A stretch of DNA of 64,000 bases, from positions 248,001 through 312,000 of the forward strand of contig NZ_FNGE01000002.1 of the NCBI RefSeq assembly GCF_900102885.1, written 5' to 3'. A program made the translations under genes and the position numbers. Below are positions 9,089 through 21,931 of the stretch, piece by piece (the stretch's first letter is position 1; every line of letters begins with the position of its first letter). The DNA is from Paracoccus chinensis. GTDB lineage: Bacteria > Pseudomonadota > Alphaproteobacteria > Rhodobacterales > Rhodobacteraceae. The notes below the pieces were generated by a model, which made no database searches, had not been told where the DNA came from, and saw only the letters and a program-made list of their open reading frames with translations.

Positions 9089-11746
9089 ATGCCCAGCCTG
9101 AACGACATCCGCTCGACCTTCCTCGACTTCTTCGAACGGAACGGCCACCGGCGCGTGGACAGCTCGCCCTTGGTGCCGCGCAACGACCCGACGCTGATGT
9201 TCACGAACTCGGGCATGGTCCAGTTCAAGAACCTGTTCACCGGACTCGAGCACCGCGACTACACCCGCGCGACCACGGCGCAGAAATGCGTGCGCGCGGG
9301 CGGCAAGCACAACGATCTCGACAACGTGGGCTATACCGCGCGGCATCACACCTTCTTCGAGATGCTGGGCAACTTTTCCTTCGGCGACTACTTCAAGACC
9401 GAGGCGATCCCTTACGCCTGGGAGCTGCTGACCAAGGACTTCGGCATCCCGAAGGACAAGCTGCTGGTCACCGTCTATCACACCGACGACGAGGCGGCCG
9501 ACCTGTGGAAGAAGGTCGCGGGCCTGACCGACGACCGTATCATCCGCATCGCGACGGACGACAACTTCTGGCGCATGGGTCCGACCGGCCCCTGCGGCCC
9601 CTGCACCGAGATCTTCTTTGACCACGGCGACCATGTCTGGGGCGGCCCGCCCGGTTCCGCCGAGGAGGACGGCGACCGCTTCATCGAGATATGGAATCTC
9701 GTCTTCATGCAGTTCGAGCAGTTCGAGGATGGCTCGATGAAGCCGCTGCCGAACCCCTCGATCGACACCGGCATGGGGCTGGAACGGATCGGGGCGCTGC
9801 TGCAGGGCAAGCACGACAACTATGACACCGACCTGATGCGCTCGCTGATCGAGGCCTCGGCCCATGCCACCAACTCGGACCCCGACGGGCCGGGCAAGGT
9901 GCATCACCGGGTGATCGCGGACCACCTGCGGTCCACCAGCTTCCTGATCGCGGACGGCGTGATGCCCTCGAACGAGGGGCGCGGCTATGTGTTGCGCCGC
10001 ATCATGCGCCGCGCCATGCGCCACGCGCACATGCTGGGCGCGCAGGATCCCGTCATGCACCGGCTGGTTCCGGCGCTGGTCCGGCAGATGGGCGCGGCCT
10101 ATCCCGAACTGACCCGCGGCCAGGCGATGATCGAGGAAACGCTGAAGGGCGAGGAGACGCGCTTCAAGCAGACGCTCGACCGAGGCCTGCGGCTGCTGTC
10201 GGACGAAGTCGCGCGCCTGCCCGAGGGCGCTGACCTTCCGGGCGAGACGGCCTTCAAGCTTTACGACACCTACGGCTTCCCGCTAGACCTGACGCAGGAC
10301 GCGCTGCGCGAGCAGGGCCGGGGCGTCGAGGTCGCGGGCTTCGACGCCGCCATGGCCGAGCAGAAGGCCAAGGCGCGCGCCGCCTGGGCAGGCTCGGGCG
10401 AGACCAAGGACGCCGCGATCTGGTTCGACCTGGCCGAGCGCCACGGCGCGACCGAGTTCCTGGGCTATGACACGCAACAGGCGGAAGGCGCGATCCTTTC
10501 GCTGGTGCAGGACGGTGCCGAGGTCGAGGCGGCGGGTGAGGGCCAGCAGGTCCAGATCGTCGTGAACCAGTCGCCCTTCTATGCCGAAAGCGGCGGTCAG
10601 GTGGGCGACACCGGCCTGATCAAGACCGAGACCGGCGCGGCGCAGGTTACCGATACGAAGAAGTCGGGCAACCTGTTCATCCATTTCGCGACCGTGACCA
10701 CCGGCCAAGTCTCGCGCGGGCAGGGGGCGATCCTGTCGGTGGACAGCACTCGGCGCGGTGCGATCCAGGCCAACCACTCGGCCACGCACCTGCTGAACGA
10801 GGCGCTGCGGAATGCGCTGGGCGAGCATGTGGCCCAGAAGGGCAGCCTCAACGCCGAGGACCGGCTGCGCTTCGACTTCAGCCACGGCAAGGCGCTGAGC
10901 GCCGAGGAGCTGGCGCAGATCGAGGCCGAGGTGAACGCCGTCATCCGCCAGAACACTCCTGTCGAGACGCGGGTGATGGCGCCCGACGACGCCCGCGAGA
11001 TGGGCGCGCAGGCGCTGTTCGGCGAGAAATACGGCGACGAGGTGCGCGTCGTGTCCATGGGCCGGCGCGAGGGCTCGGGCAAGGGCACGAACCGCGACAT
11101 CTACTCGATCGAGCTCTGCGGCGGCACCCATGTCACCCGCACCGGCGACATCGGCGCGTTCGTCCTGCTGGGCGACAGCGCCTCCTCGGCCGGCGTGCGG
11201 CGGGTCGAGGCGCTGACCGGACAGGCGGCACTGGCGCATCTGCGCGAGGCCGAGCGGCAGCTTGCGGAAATCGCCGGGATGCTCAAGGCGCAGGCGGGCG
11301 ACGTGGTGGGCCGCGTCAAGGCGCTGGCCGACGACCGCAAGGCCATGCAGAACGAGATCGCCCAGCTCAAGCGCCAGCTGGCGATGGGCGGCGGCTCGGA
11401 GGCCGCACCCAAGGACATCGGCGGCGTGCAGGTGATCGCGCGGCGGGTCGAGGGAGTCTCGGGCAAGGAACTGGGCGCGCTGGCCGACCAGATGCGCTCG
11501 GGCCTTTCGACCGGGGCGGTCGTCGTCATGACCGAGGACAACGGCAAGGCCACGGTGGCCGCGACGGTGACGCCGGATCTCGCAGAGCGGGTCAGCGCAG
11601 TGTCGCTGGTCCAGGCGGCGGTCGCGGCGCTGGGCGGCAAAGGCGGCGGTGGCCGTGCCGACCGTGCGCAGGGCGGGGCGCCGTCGCTTGACGCGCTCGA
11701 CGACGCTATTGCCGCGGTCGAGAAGGTGATCGCGGACGCCGCGTGA
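9089..11746 (+). CDS. alaS: Alanyl-tRNA synthetase
   Basis: The 885-residue class II synthetase charges tRNA-Ala in the cytoplasm. The order is the aminoacylation core from the start ([20 protein letters not shown], with GHRRVDS before it), the tRNA-recognition region, the editing domain with [12 protein letters not shown] and the distal zinc/editing motif CGGTHVTR, and a C-terminal oligomerisation domain ending near [14 protein letters not shown]. The length is normal for the family (about 875-885). The gene stands alone between a serine hydrolase and an amidotransferase. After its stop an 8-bp inverted repeat (11757-11764 with 11782-11789) occurs without a T run. Confidence 0.97.
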   Translation: MPSLNDIRSTFLDFFERNGHRRVDSSPLVPRNDPTLMFTNSGMVQFKNLFTGLEHRDYTRATTAQKCVRAGGKHNDLDNVGYTARHHTFFEMLGNFSFGDYFKTEAIPYAWELLTKDFGIPKDKLLVTVYHTDDEAADLWKKVAGLTDDRIIRIATDDNFWRMGPTGPCGPCTEIFFDHGDHVWGGPPGSAEEDGDRFIEIWNLVFMQFEQFEDGSMKPLPNPSIDTGMGLERIGALLQGKHDNYDTDLMRSLIEASAHATNSDPDGPGKVHHRVIADHLRSTSFLIADGVMPSNEGRGYVLRRIMRRAMRHAHMLGAQDPVMHRLVPALVRQMGAAYPELTRGQAMIEETLKGEETRFKQTLDRGLRLLSDEVARLPEGADLPGETAFKLYDTYGFPLDLTQDALREQGRGVEVAGFDAAMAEQKAKARAAWAGSGETKDAAIWFDLAERHGATEFLGYDTQQAEGAILSLVQDGAEVEAAGEGQQVQIVVNQSPFYAESGGQVGDTGLIKTETGAAQVTDTKKSGNLFIHFATVTTGQVSRGQGAILSVDSTRRGAIQANHSATHLLNEALRNALGEHVAQKGSLNAEDRLRFDFSHGKALSAEELAQIEAEVNAVIRQNTPVETRVMAPDDAREMGAQALFGEKYGDEVRVVSMGRREGSGKGTNRDIYSIELCGGTHVTRTGDIGAFVLLGDSASSAGVRRVEALTGQAALAHLREAERQLAEIAGMLKAQAGDVVGRVKALADDRKAMQNEIAQLKRQLAMGGGSEAAPKDIGGVQVIARRVEGVSGKELGALADQMRSGLSTGAVVVMTEDNGKATVAATVTPDLAERVSAVSLVQAAVAALGGKGGGGRADRAQGGAPSLDALDDAIAAVEKVIADAA

Positions 11747-11863
11747 ACGCCTTGGCTTGCGCGGGGTTGTGATCGACGGCTCCGCGCAATGTCCAAAGGA
11801 ATATGCTGATTTGTCGCCCGGCTGCTGCTAACGTCCGCCCAAACATTGATGTGGGGGACGGGA

Positions 11864-12658
11864 ATGTGTCGCTGGGCGGCCTATCTGGGCAGGCCGATCT
11901 TTCTTGAGGACATCGTCAGCCGTCCGGGGCATTCGCTGATCCGGCAAAGCCACGGCGCCGTCCGCTGCCAGACTCCGGTCAACGCCGATGGCTTCGGCCT
12001 TGCGTGGTATGGCGAGCGGGACGAGCCCGGCCTTTACCGCGACGTCATGCCGGCCTGGTCCGACCCGAACCTGCGCAGCCTGACGGCGACGGTGAAATCG
12101 CACCTGTTCATGGCCCATGTCCGCGCCTCGACCGGGACGGCCACCAGCCGCAACAACTGCCACCCCTTCGCGGTCGGCCGCTGGTCTTTCATGCACAACG
12201 GCCAGTTCGGCGGCTACGACACTTGGCGCCGCGCGGCCGAACTGCTGATCCCCGACGCGCTTTACCCGCATCGCAAGGGCGCGACCGACAGCGAGGCGCT
12301 GTTCCTTTGCGCCCTTGGCGAGGGGCTTGAGGACGACCCCCGCGGCGCGCTGGCCCGCGCCACGGCACGCTTCGAGGCGTTGGCCCGGCAGCGGGGGACC
12401 GCGCCCCATGTCCGCCTGACCTGCGCCTTCTCGGACGGGCGGCGGCTCTACGCGGCCCGCTATGCCACCGACGACCACGCCCCGACGCTGTTCCACCGCT
12501 GGTCCGACAGCCGCGCGGGCCGCGCCGTCGTGTCCGAGCCGCTGGAGGTGGACGAGGCCGACTGGCTTGAGGTCCCGCCCGGTTCCTTCTGCGTCTTCGA
12601 GGGCGACACGGTCACGATCACGCCCTTCGTGGTCCAGCCCTTGCGCGAGGCCGCCTAG
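11864..12658 (+). CDS. Class II glutamine amidotransferase (YafJ/EgtC-like)
   Basis: The 264-residue protein carries an N-terminal-nucleophile glutaminase domain. The start at 11864 places the catalytic cysteine as residue 2 (MCRWAAYLG), which this class needs after methionine removal. GGGGGAC just upstream is a fitting ribosome site. Further glutaminase features are [20 protein letters not shown] and [14 protein letters not shown]. The domain releases ammonia from glutamine, and the acceptor reaction of this subfamily is mostly unknown; EgtC relatives act on gamma-glutamyl compounds. It is convergent with aroC: the two stop codons share the palindrome CTAG, giving a 4-base overlap. Confidence 0.8.
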   Translation: MCRWAAYLGRPIFLEDIVSRPGHSLIRQSHGAVRCQTPVNADGFGLAWYGERDEPGLYRDVMPAWSDPNLRSLTATVKSHLFMAHVRASTGTATSRNNCHPFAVGRWSFMHNGQFGGYDTWRRAAELLIPDALYPHRKGATDSEALFLCALGEGLEDDPRGALARATARFEALARQRGTAPHVRLTCAFSDGRRLYAARYATDDHAPTLFHRWSDSRAGRAVVSEPLEVDEADWLEVPPGSFCVFEGDTVTITPFVVQPLREAA

Positions 12659-13755
12659 CCGATCACGCCCCTGCGCCCGCCCGTCTGGGCGCGGTCCAGC
12701 AGCAGGTGGTCGAGGATCACGCAGGCCGCCATCGCCTCGGCCACCGGCACCGCACGGATGCCGACGCAGGGATCATGGCGGCCTTTGGTCACGAGATCGA
12801 CCTCTTCGCCCGCCCGGTTGATCGTCCGGCGTGGTGTCAGGATCGAACTCGTGGGCTTCACCGCGAAGCGTAGGACGATGTCCTGACCCGTGGAAATGCC
12901 GCCGAGGATGCCACCTGCGTGGTTCGACAGGAACTCGGGGCCGTTCGGACCCATGCGGATCTCGTCGGCGTTCTCGGTCCCGCGCAGACGGGCGGCGGCC
13001 ATGCCCTCGCCGATCTCCACGGCCTTCACCGCGTTGATCGACATCATAGCCGCCGCGAGGTCGGTGTCGAGCTTGCCATAGACCGGCGCGCCTAGGCCCG
13101 GCGGGCAGCCCTGGATCAGCACCTCGACCACTGCGCCGACGCTGTCCTGGTCCTTGCGGATGCGGGACAGGTAGTCGGTCCATTCAGGGACCGCGGCGGC
13201 ATCGGGCAGGAAGAAGTCGTTGCGGGTGATCTCCTCAAGGTCGAAGCGCGCGCGGTCGATTTCCAGCTCGCCCATCTGCACCATATACCCCGTGATCACT
13301 ACCTGTTGCGCCAACTGGCCAAGCACCGCGTGGGCGACCCCTCCGGCGGCAACGCGGGCGGCGGTTTCGCGGGCGCTGGAGCGGCCGCCGCCGCGATAGT
13401 CGCGGTGGCCGTATTTCAGGTGATAGGTGATGTCGGCGTGGCCGGGGCGGAAGGCCTGGGCGATCTCGCCATAGTCGCGCGAGCGCTGGTCGGTGTTCTC
13501 GATGGTCAGCTGGATGGGCGTGCCGGTCGTGCGGCCCTCGAAAACGCCGGAGAGAATGCGAACGGAATCAGGCTCTTGCCGCTGCGTGGTCATCTTGGAC
13601 TGGCCGGGGCGGCGGCGGTCGAGGAAGGGCTGGATCGCGGCCTTGTCCAAGGAGATGCCGGGGGGGCAGCCGTCTACGGTGGCGCCGAGGGCGAGGCCGT
13701 GGCTTTCGCCCCAGGTGGTGACGGTGAAGATGCGGCCGAAACTGTTGACGCTCAT
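12655..13755 (-). CDS. aroC: Chorismate synthase
   Basis: The 366-residue enzyme performs the last shikimate-pathway step, converting EPSP to chorismate with reduced FMN. It shows the family signatures near the start ([18 protein letters not shown], then DGCPPG), the central [20 protein letters not shown] and [13 protein letters not shown], and near the end [19 protein letters not shown] and [17 protein letters not shown]. The ATG at 13755 gives the usual length and N-terminus; the frame stays open upstream but that part looks non-coding. It is divergent from the BrnA-like gene, and the 227-base space between them holds the 11-bp repeat array. Confidence 0.96.
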   Translation of the reverse strand: MSVNSFGRIFTVTTWGESHGLALGATVDGCPPGISLDKAAIQPFLDRRRPGQSKMTTQRQEPDSVRILSGVFEGRTTGTPIQLTIENTDQRSRDYGEIAQAFRPGHADITYHLKYGHRDYRGGGRSSARETAARVAAGGVAHAVLGQLAQQVVITGYMVQMGELEIDRARFDLEEITRNDFFLPDAAAVPEWTDYLSRIRKDQDSVGAVVEVLIQGCPPGLGAPVYGKLDTDLAAAMMSINAVKAVEIGEGMAAARLRGTENADEIRMGPNGPEFLSNHAGGILGGISTGQDIVLRFAVKPTSSILTPRRTINRAGEEVDLVTKGRHDPCVGIRAVPVAEAMAACVILDHLLLDRAQTGGRRGVIG

Positions 13756-13867
13756 GCGGAAAACCCCTTTGCGACGGCATAGGCGAGGGGGGCGCGCGGC
13801 GCAACGGGGCGCGCTTTCGGAACTCCGCCCCCTGCCTGTCCGGGGCGGGATTTCCCCGGAAAATGCC

Positions 13868-13922
13868 ATGCACATCCGCTGCACGGGGGATGCACACTCG
13901 ATGCACGACCGATGCGAACGCC
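13868..13922. repeat. Five 11-bp tandem direct repeats (ATGCACNNCCG-like)
   Basis: Units begin at 13868, 13879, 13890, 13901 and 13912, exactly 11 bases apart. They read ATGCACATCCG, CTGCACGGGGG, ATGCACACTCG, ATGCACGACCG and ATGCGAACGCC. The core TGC is kept in all five and TGCAC in the first four. The array lies between the divergent aroC and BrnA-like genes, 61-115 bases before the latter. One repeat per helical turn would place bound proteins on one face of the DNA, as in an operator or iteron array. The function is not known. Confidence 0.6.
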
Positions 13923-13925
13923 GCG

Positions 13926-13940
13926 TTGAGGGGGTGTTAA
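13926..13940. promoter_or_regulatory. CtrA-like site upstream of the BrnA-like gene
   Basis: TTGA-GGGGGTG-TTAA, followed by CC, differs from TTAA-N7-TTAA at one base. It lies 43 bases before the BrnA-like start and directly after the 11-bp repeat array. The match is real, but one-mismatch matches also arise by chance at about the rate of one per window of this size. Confidence 0.3.
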
Positions 13941-13982
13941 CCCCGTTCCGCCAGACTGCGGGCATAGGGGCAGGGGGCGCGC

Positions 13983-14477
13983 ATGGGCGAAACGAAGGCC
14001 GAGACGGCGAGGCGGATCAACTATCACTACATGGCCGACGCGATGCGGCGGCTGGAATGGGACCTGCACCAGAAGGTCCTGACCGAGGGGCGCATCCCCG
14101 AGGCCTGGCACGAGATCGCGCGCGAGCGCGGCGAGGCGAAACGCATCCGGGTGACCATCGCGCTGGAGGAGGACGTGGTCCGCTTCTTCCGCGGCATGGG
14201 CGAGGGCTATGGCCCCCGCATGAACGCGGTGCTGCGCGCCTTCATGCACGCGCGGCTGGCGGGCCTTCTGCGCGGGGGCGAGACGATGGACTACCTGTCG
14301 CGGCGCGAGGGCGAGGGGCTGGACGGCCGCAAGCCGGGCTGGGGCGAGGCGCAGGCGGCCTACGAGGACCTCGGCCCCGACGCCTCCCGGCTGATGAGCG
14401 ACGAGCCGGGGGTGCCTCTGGGCGAGGAAAAGCGCTCGGCGCGGGCGGATACGATGGCGTGGTTGAGGGCGCGGTAG
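13983..14477 (+). CDS. Orphan BrnA-like (DUF4415) ribbon-helix-helix protein
   Basis: The protein has 164 residues. Its centre resembles BrnA antitoxins: [20 protein letters not shown], then [14 protein letters not shown], a short strand plus helices of ribbon-helix-helix type that bind DNA as a dimer. The N-terminus ([18 protein letters not shown]) is an additional helical part that classical BrnA proteins lack. No BrnT-like toxin gene is next to it: aroC is divergent upstream and the AlbA_2 gene lies downstream. It may therefore be a stand-alone transcription factor rather than an antitoxin. It could bind the 11-bp repeats in its own upstream region, since BrnA represses its own promoter in known systems; this is inference. 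Confidence 0.6.
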   Translation: MGETKAETARRINYHYMADAMRRLEWDLHQKVLTEGRIPEAWHEIARERGEAKRIRVTIALEEDVVRFFRGMGEGYGPRMNAVLRAFMHARLAGLLRGGETMDYLSRREGEGLDGRKPGWGEAQAAYEDLGPDASRLMSDEPGVPLGEEKRSARADTMAWLRAR

Positions 14478-14623
14478 AGCACTTGGAAGATAGCCGGGTG
14501 GAACCAAAACCTACGCTTGCTTAGTCCGGAGATCGTATATCAATGCATCAATTAGCGTTTGACCTTTAAGCTCTAATCGGCGAGCATACTTAGCTTTGGT
14601 ATTGTGGTCTAGTGAGGCTAAGT

Positions 14624-16078
14624 ATGTCCCAGGAGCGAGATCTTGCTCTACTAAATGATCTCTTGCAGCTCCCGGCAGAGACATCCTGGTTGGAGTTCAA
14701 AGAAAACAATGCCGATCCAGAAAGAATAGCTAAACTATGTTCAGCGCTGTCGAATAGCGCACGACTTTCAGGTCGAGACTCTGCGTTCATCATCTGGGGT
14801 ATCAAGGATCAGGATCGGCAGGTTGTAGGAACAACATTTGTCCCCACCTCTGCAACTGTCGGCAACCAGGTTCTTCAACTGTGGTTGGCTAATCAGCTGC
14901 AACCAAGCCCAGCGTTTGAGTTTCGTGAGGTCACCCATCCAAGCGGGCCAGTCGTTATCTTGGAGATTTCTGCTGCTTTAAGCGCACCAGTGACTTATGC
15001 AGGGATTCCTTATATTCGTATTGGACCGGCGACGCCTAAACTCTCGGATTATCCCGATAGATATCAAGCGCTGATAGATAGGCTTAGGCCTTATCACTGG
15101 GAAGCCGGAGTGGCGCTATCTTTTCTTCCGCCGGAGGATGTGCTGAGGTATTTGGATTTTGCTAGTTACTTTTCGCTTACGAAGCAACCTTTGCCTCAAA
15201 GTCAAACTGCCATTCTGGATCGCCTTGAGGCGGATAGGCTAATCAGCAAGGATGTTGGTGGTCGATGGAATGTAATGAATCTCGGGGCAATATTGTTTGC
15301 TGCGAACTTGGATGATTTTCCAGTGTCGATTGCGAGGAAAGCAGTTCGGTTTGTATCCTATTCCGGGCGCACGCGCGCTACAAGTGTTCAGCATAGGCGA
15401 GATGGCAAACGTGGCTATGCGTCTGGCTTCCAAGGTCTGATGGATTATATAGACGCTCAAATACCAAGAAATGAACATATAGGCCGTGCGCTTAGGGAGG
15501 CGCAGCCTTTATATCCAGAGTTGGCAGTTCGGGAGCTTGTTGCAAACGCGCTCATCCATCAAGATATGACAGTCACTGGTGCAGGGCCGCTAATCGAGCT
15601 GTTTGAAGACCGATTGGAAATTACCAACCCGGGAAAACCGTTGGTTGACCCGGAAAGAATGATAGATTTAGCACCTCGTTCTAGAAACGAAGCTCTTGCA
15701 TCGTTAATGCGGCGCATGGGATTTTGTGAAGAGCAGGGCAGCGGTTTGGATAAGGTGTTAACTGAGGTTGAGGTCGCTCAACTACCCCCGCCTTTGCTCC
15801 GCGCTAGCGATAACTCAATGCAAGTTTGTCTATATGGACCCCGAACGTTCGCTGACATGACAGCAGATGAAAGAGTTAGGGCTTGCTATTTTCATGCAGT
15901 TTTAAGGTTTTTAGCGGGTGACCGAATGCGGAACGCAAGTCTTTGCGAAAGATTTGGTATTGAGCCCCGAAACGCTGCGCAGGCTTCGGCAGTCATCAAG
16001 CGTACGCTTGAGCAACAGTTAATTCGCGTTGCTGATCCAGAGCATCCTAGAGCAGGTTACCTGCCTGTGTGGGCATAG
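14624..16078 (+). CDS. AlbA_2 / HATPase_c_4 domain protein on an AT-rich island
   Basis: The 484-residue protein belongs to the group often labelled 'ATP-dependent DNA helicase RecG-related' or 'Schlafen-like AlbA_2'. The N-terminal AlbA_2 domain (about 15-135) has ETSWLEFKENNADPERIAKL and AFIIWGIKDQDRQVVG. A HATPase_c_4-like region (about 290-390) has PELAVRELVANALIHQDMTV and RLEITNPGKPLVDP. A winged-helix-like segment ends the protein. No helicase motifs are present, so the helicase name is misleading. The DNA is clearly poorer in G and C than both neighbours and its codons are unlike theirs, pointing to horizontal acquisition. GAGG lies 6 bases before the ATG at 14624. Members of this family occur in defence islands and as regulators; the role here is unknown. 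Confidence 0.7.
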   Translation: MSQERDLALLNDLLQLPAETSWLEFKENNADPERIAKLCSALSNSARLSGRDSAFIIWGIKDQDRQVVGTTFVPTSATVGNQVLQLWLANQLQPSPAFEFREVTHPSGPVVILEISAALSAPVTYAGIPYIRIGPATPKLSDYPDRYQALIDRLRPYHWEAGVALSFLPPEDVLRYLDFASYFSLTKQPLPQSQTAILDRLEADRLISKDVGGRWNVMNLGAILFAANLDDFPVSIARKAVRFVSYSGRTRATSVQHRRDGKRGYASGFQGLMDYIDAQIPRNEHIGRALREAQPLYPELAVRELVANALIHQDMTVTGAGPLIELFEDRLEITNPGKPLVDPERMIDLAPRSRNEALASLMRRMGFCEEQGSGLDKVLTEVEVAQLPPPLLRASDNSMQVCLYGPRTFADMTADERVRACYFHAVLRFLAGDRMRNASLCERFGIEPRNAAQASAVIKRTLEQQLIRVADPEHPRAGYLPVWA

Positions 16079-16079
16079 G

Positions 16080-16098
16080 TTCTTGATCTGCTCTTGAT
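16080..16098 (+). repeat. Direct repeat copy A, 19 bp
   Basis: TTCTTGATCTGCTCTTGAT lies directly after the stop of the AT-rich AlbA_2 gene. It matches copy B at 16167-16185 at 17 of 19 positions. Each copy itself contains TCTTGAT twice, 11 bases apart. Confidence 0.6.
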
Positions 16099-16166
16099 GC
16101 TTCACTGCTCCGGTGTCGTGTCTGCAGGAGAAACCAATTATAATCAGTGGCTTGCTTGTTTGGTCT

Positions 16167-16185
16167 TTCTTGATCCACTCTTGAT
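16167..16185 (+). repeat. Direct repeat copy B, 19 bp
   Basis: TTCTTGATCCACTCTTGAT starts 87 bases after copy A and ends just before the carB stop codon, at the right edge of the AT-rich island. No integrase, tRNA or terminal inverted repeat is seen, so calling it an attachment site would go beyond the evidence. Confidence 0.6.
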
Positions 16186-16198
16186 TGGCTCCGGGTTA

Positions 16199-19537
<3,339 letters not shown>

Positions 19538-19740
19538 GGCTTTCCCCTCGGCGCTTGGCGGCGTGCAAATCGTCGGGGGTTATAGACAGCGGCGGCGGTT
19601 CCGCAAGGGCAGGCAGCATTGCAGCGGGCGGGACGCAGCGTGGAAATGCATGATGCGCCCATGGGAGAGAAAGCTTGGCGGTGCGGAGGAGAGGCAGGGC
19701 AGGAGCGCCCCTTTGGCCGCACCCGCGCCTGCACCGGACC

Positions 19741-20409
19741 TCAGGCCTCGCGCAGGGCCGTGACCTCGCGCTCCAGCGCGCTTGCGCCGCCGGGCAGGGA
19801 CAGGCGGATGCCGTCCGCCGTCACCTCGGCGCCGGTCACGCGGGCATAGGCGCCCACGGCCTGTGTGCTCAGGACCTCTTCGCCACGATAGCTCACCAGC
19901 TTGAAGCTGTAGAGCCCGTCGGCCAGCGGGCCGTCCTCGGTCCGTCCCGCCCAGTCGATCTCGCCCGTGCCGGGACCGATGTCCTCGCGCAGCGCCTCGC
20001 GGCCGCGCGCGTCCATCACGACCAGCTCGACCCGGTCGGCGCCGCTTGCGGGGCGGATGTCGAGCGTGAGCGGTTCGCCGTCGAAGCTGACGGGCGCGGT
20101 CGTCCGCACCTCCTTCCCGATCCAGCCGGCCAGCGCGCCCAGGCCCCCCATCTGTCCGATCGCCACCTGTTCCAGCAGCTGGTTGGTCCTGACCTGCTGC
20201 TCGACCCCCGAGAAGGTCGCCAGCTGGACCGCGAAGTCCGAGCCTTCCATCGGGTTCAGCGGGTCCTGGTTCCTGATCTGTGTCGTCAGCATCTTCAGGA
20301 AGGTTTCGAAGTCGCCGCCGGCCATGGTCGAGGCGGGGGTGGCGGTTCCCCCGCCGGGCAGGGCGGCGGAGGCGGCAGAGGCGGGGGCAGGGGCGGTGAT
20401 GCTGCTCAT
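19741..20409 (-). CDS. flgD: Flagellar hook assembly protein FlgD
   Basis: The 222-residue scaffold protein caps the growing hook. The N-terminal FlgD signature is clear: FETFLKMLTTQIRNQDPLNP, SDFAVQLATFSGVEQQVRTN. The C-terminal half is the FlgD Ig/tudor-like part (VSFDGEPLTLDIRPASGADR, then GADGLYSFKLV-like sequence). The start at 20409 gives the normal short N-terminus. fliK ends 10 bases upstream on the same strand, so the two form a hook-length and hook-cap operon. Confidence 0.88.
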   Translation of the reverse strand: MSSITAPAPASAASAALPGGGTATPASTMAGGDFETFLKMLTTQIRNQDPLNPMEGSDFAVQLATFSGVEQQVRTNQLLEQVAIGQMGGLGALAGWIGKEVRTTAPVSFDGEPLTLDIRPASGADRVELVVMDARGREALREDIGPGTGEIDWAGRTEDGPLADGLYSFKLVSYRGEEVLSTQAVGAYARVTGAEVTADGIRLSLPGGASALEREVTALREA

Positions 20410-20419
20410 GCGGGCGATC

Positions 20420-21826
20420 CTAAAGGCGGATGTCGAGGCGGGAGAGGGAGGGTGCGGGCGGCGTGGGCCGGTCGGGCGGTCCCGCGCGCGCGCCTTCGGG
20501 GGCGCCTGCCGAGGAAGGCTGACGGAAGCCGCCGCCCCGATTCTGGCCCTGTCCGTCCTGCCGCAGCAGATCCAGCCGGGCCTCGGGCATGCCGTTCTCG
20601 CGCAACTCGCGCAGCAGCTGGTCGCTGTGGCGCCGGATGAGATCGGCGGTTTCCGGACGCTCGACATACAGCCCCAGATGCCCCGGATCGCCCTCGGCCC
20701 CCAGCAGAAGCGTGACGCGTCCCAGTTCGACGGGGTTGAGCACGACCTCGACCTGCCCCTCCCGCGTGCGCACGATGGCGTCGGCAACCGGACGTTCGGG
20801 CGCAGGGACATGAGGCGGGTGCGGAGCGGCTGCCTCGGCCCTTGCAGGAGGGCGGGAGGCCCCCTCGGTCGCGGGTGCAGGTCCAGGCATGGCAGGCGCG
20901 GAGGTTGCGGGGCCGATCACAGGCTCGGCCGCAGCCTGCGGAAGATGGAGGTCGGCGCCTTCCGTGGCAGCCGCTTCGAGAGGGGCAGGCTCACCGGACG
21001 CAGCCGGGGCGCCTGCCTGTTCGTGGGTTGCGCCCTGGCTGAGCGCGGCCGTTTCGGGTGGACGCGCTGGTGACGCAGCGTCGCGGTCATGTCCGAGAGC
21101 GGGTGAGGCTGCCGTCTCTTGGGCTGCCGCAGGGACGGTCAGTTCCGGGATTTCCCTGCCGGGCGCCTGGGGTGCAGCCGCCGCGGTTTGGCGGTCTTGC
21201 CGATGCTCTGCCCAGGCGGGTGCCGGGCTTGCCCCGGGCTGCCCGGTCGCCGCCAGCACAGAGCCGCGCACGGCAGGTTCCTGCGTCATGGAGCGCAGCG
21301 AGGGCTCGGCCGCGGGAGAAGCGGGGCGGCCCGCGTGCTCCGCCTGGAGCGGTGCCTGATCCGGGGATGGCGCCTCGGAGGCCGGGAGGTCCGGGTCCAG
21401 CGTGGCCGAGCCCTCCCGCAGCGCTGGAGTCGTGGCCGCATGTGCCCCCGCCTGAGCACCCGTGAGGGCGGCGTCCTGCGCGGGGTCTATGCCCTGCTGC
21501 CGGGCAAGGCGCGCGTCATCAGGCGGCTGGCCCAGGAAGGTCCCGACAAGGCTTGGCGACGCTTCGGGCCAGACGGGCTGCCCGAGTTCCTCGGGATCGG
21601 CCTCGTCGGCAGCATGCTCCTCCTCGGCCGCATCCGCGCCCGGCGCCTCCGGCTCGGCGGCCTGCGCCTCCTTCCGCAGACCGGAGGACCGGGCTGCGGC
21701 GAGCAGGTCGAGCACCGCCTCGAATGCAGCGGCCTGACCCGGAGAGGCCGCCTCTGCCGAGGGCGCGCCGGCCTGCGGGAGCAAGGTCGAGGCGGCAGGA
21801 GAAAGACGTGCAATCGCGGTCGGCAT
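20420..21826 (-). CDS. fliK: Flagellar hook-length control protein FliK
   Basis: The 468-residue protein measures hook length and switches export specificity. Its first about 330 residues are low-complexity Ala/Pro/Glu/Gln-rich sequence, as in FliK rulers. The conserved part is the C-terminal Flg_hook domain (VEVVLNPVELGRVTLLLGAE and HLGLYVERPETADLIRRHSD, then LLRELRENGMPEARLDLLRQ). The ATG at 21826 has AGGGG eight bases upstream; a GTG seven codons earlier is less well placed. It is followed by flgD. Divergent flagellar genes start 106 bases away, so the space between probably holds promoters for both sides. Confidence 0.82.
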   Translation of the reverse strand: MPTAIARLSPAASTLLPQAGAPSAEAASPGQAAAFEAVLDLLAAARSSGLRKEAQAAEPEAPGADAAEEEHAADEADPEELGQPVWPEASPSLVGTFLGQPPDDARLARQQGIDPAQDAALTGAQAGAHAATTPALREGSATLDPDLPASEAPSPDQAPLQAEHAGRPASPAAEPSLRSMTQEPAVRGSVLAATGQPGASPAPAWAEHRQDRQTAAAAPQAPGREIPELTVPAAAQETAASPALGHDRDAASPARPPETAALSQGATHEQAGAPAASGEPAPLEAAATEGADLHLPQAAAEPVIGPATSAPAMPGPAPATEGASRPPARAEAAAPHPPHVPAPERPVADAIVRTREGQVEVVLNPVELGRVTLLLGAEGDPGHLGLYVERPETADLIRRHSDQLLRELRENGMPEARLDLLRQDGQGQNRGGGFRQPSSAGAPEGARAGPPDRPTPPAPSLSRLDIRL

Positions 21827-21931
21827 CGCAGGGCCCCTGAGAATCACGGTTTGTGATTATCCGGTCCGGGTTACCGAATATTTACCGCTGAAGGGTAATT
21901 GGGGGACCAGGCGAATTAATATGGTGAGAAG

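Noticed and set aside
11757..11789. Terminator after alaS
   Set aside because: The 8-bp inverted repeat has a 17-base loop and no T run.
13868..13922. CRISPR-like array
   Set aside because: The units are contiguous 11-mers without spacers, and no cas gene is near.
16080..16185. Attachment-site pair of a mobile element
   Set aside because: No integrase, transposase or tRNA is near, and both repeats are on the same side of the island gene.
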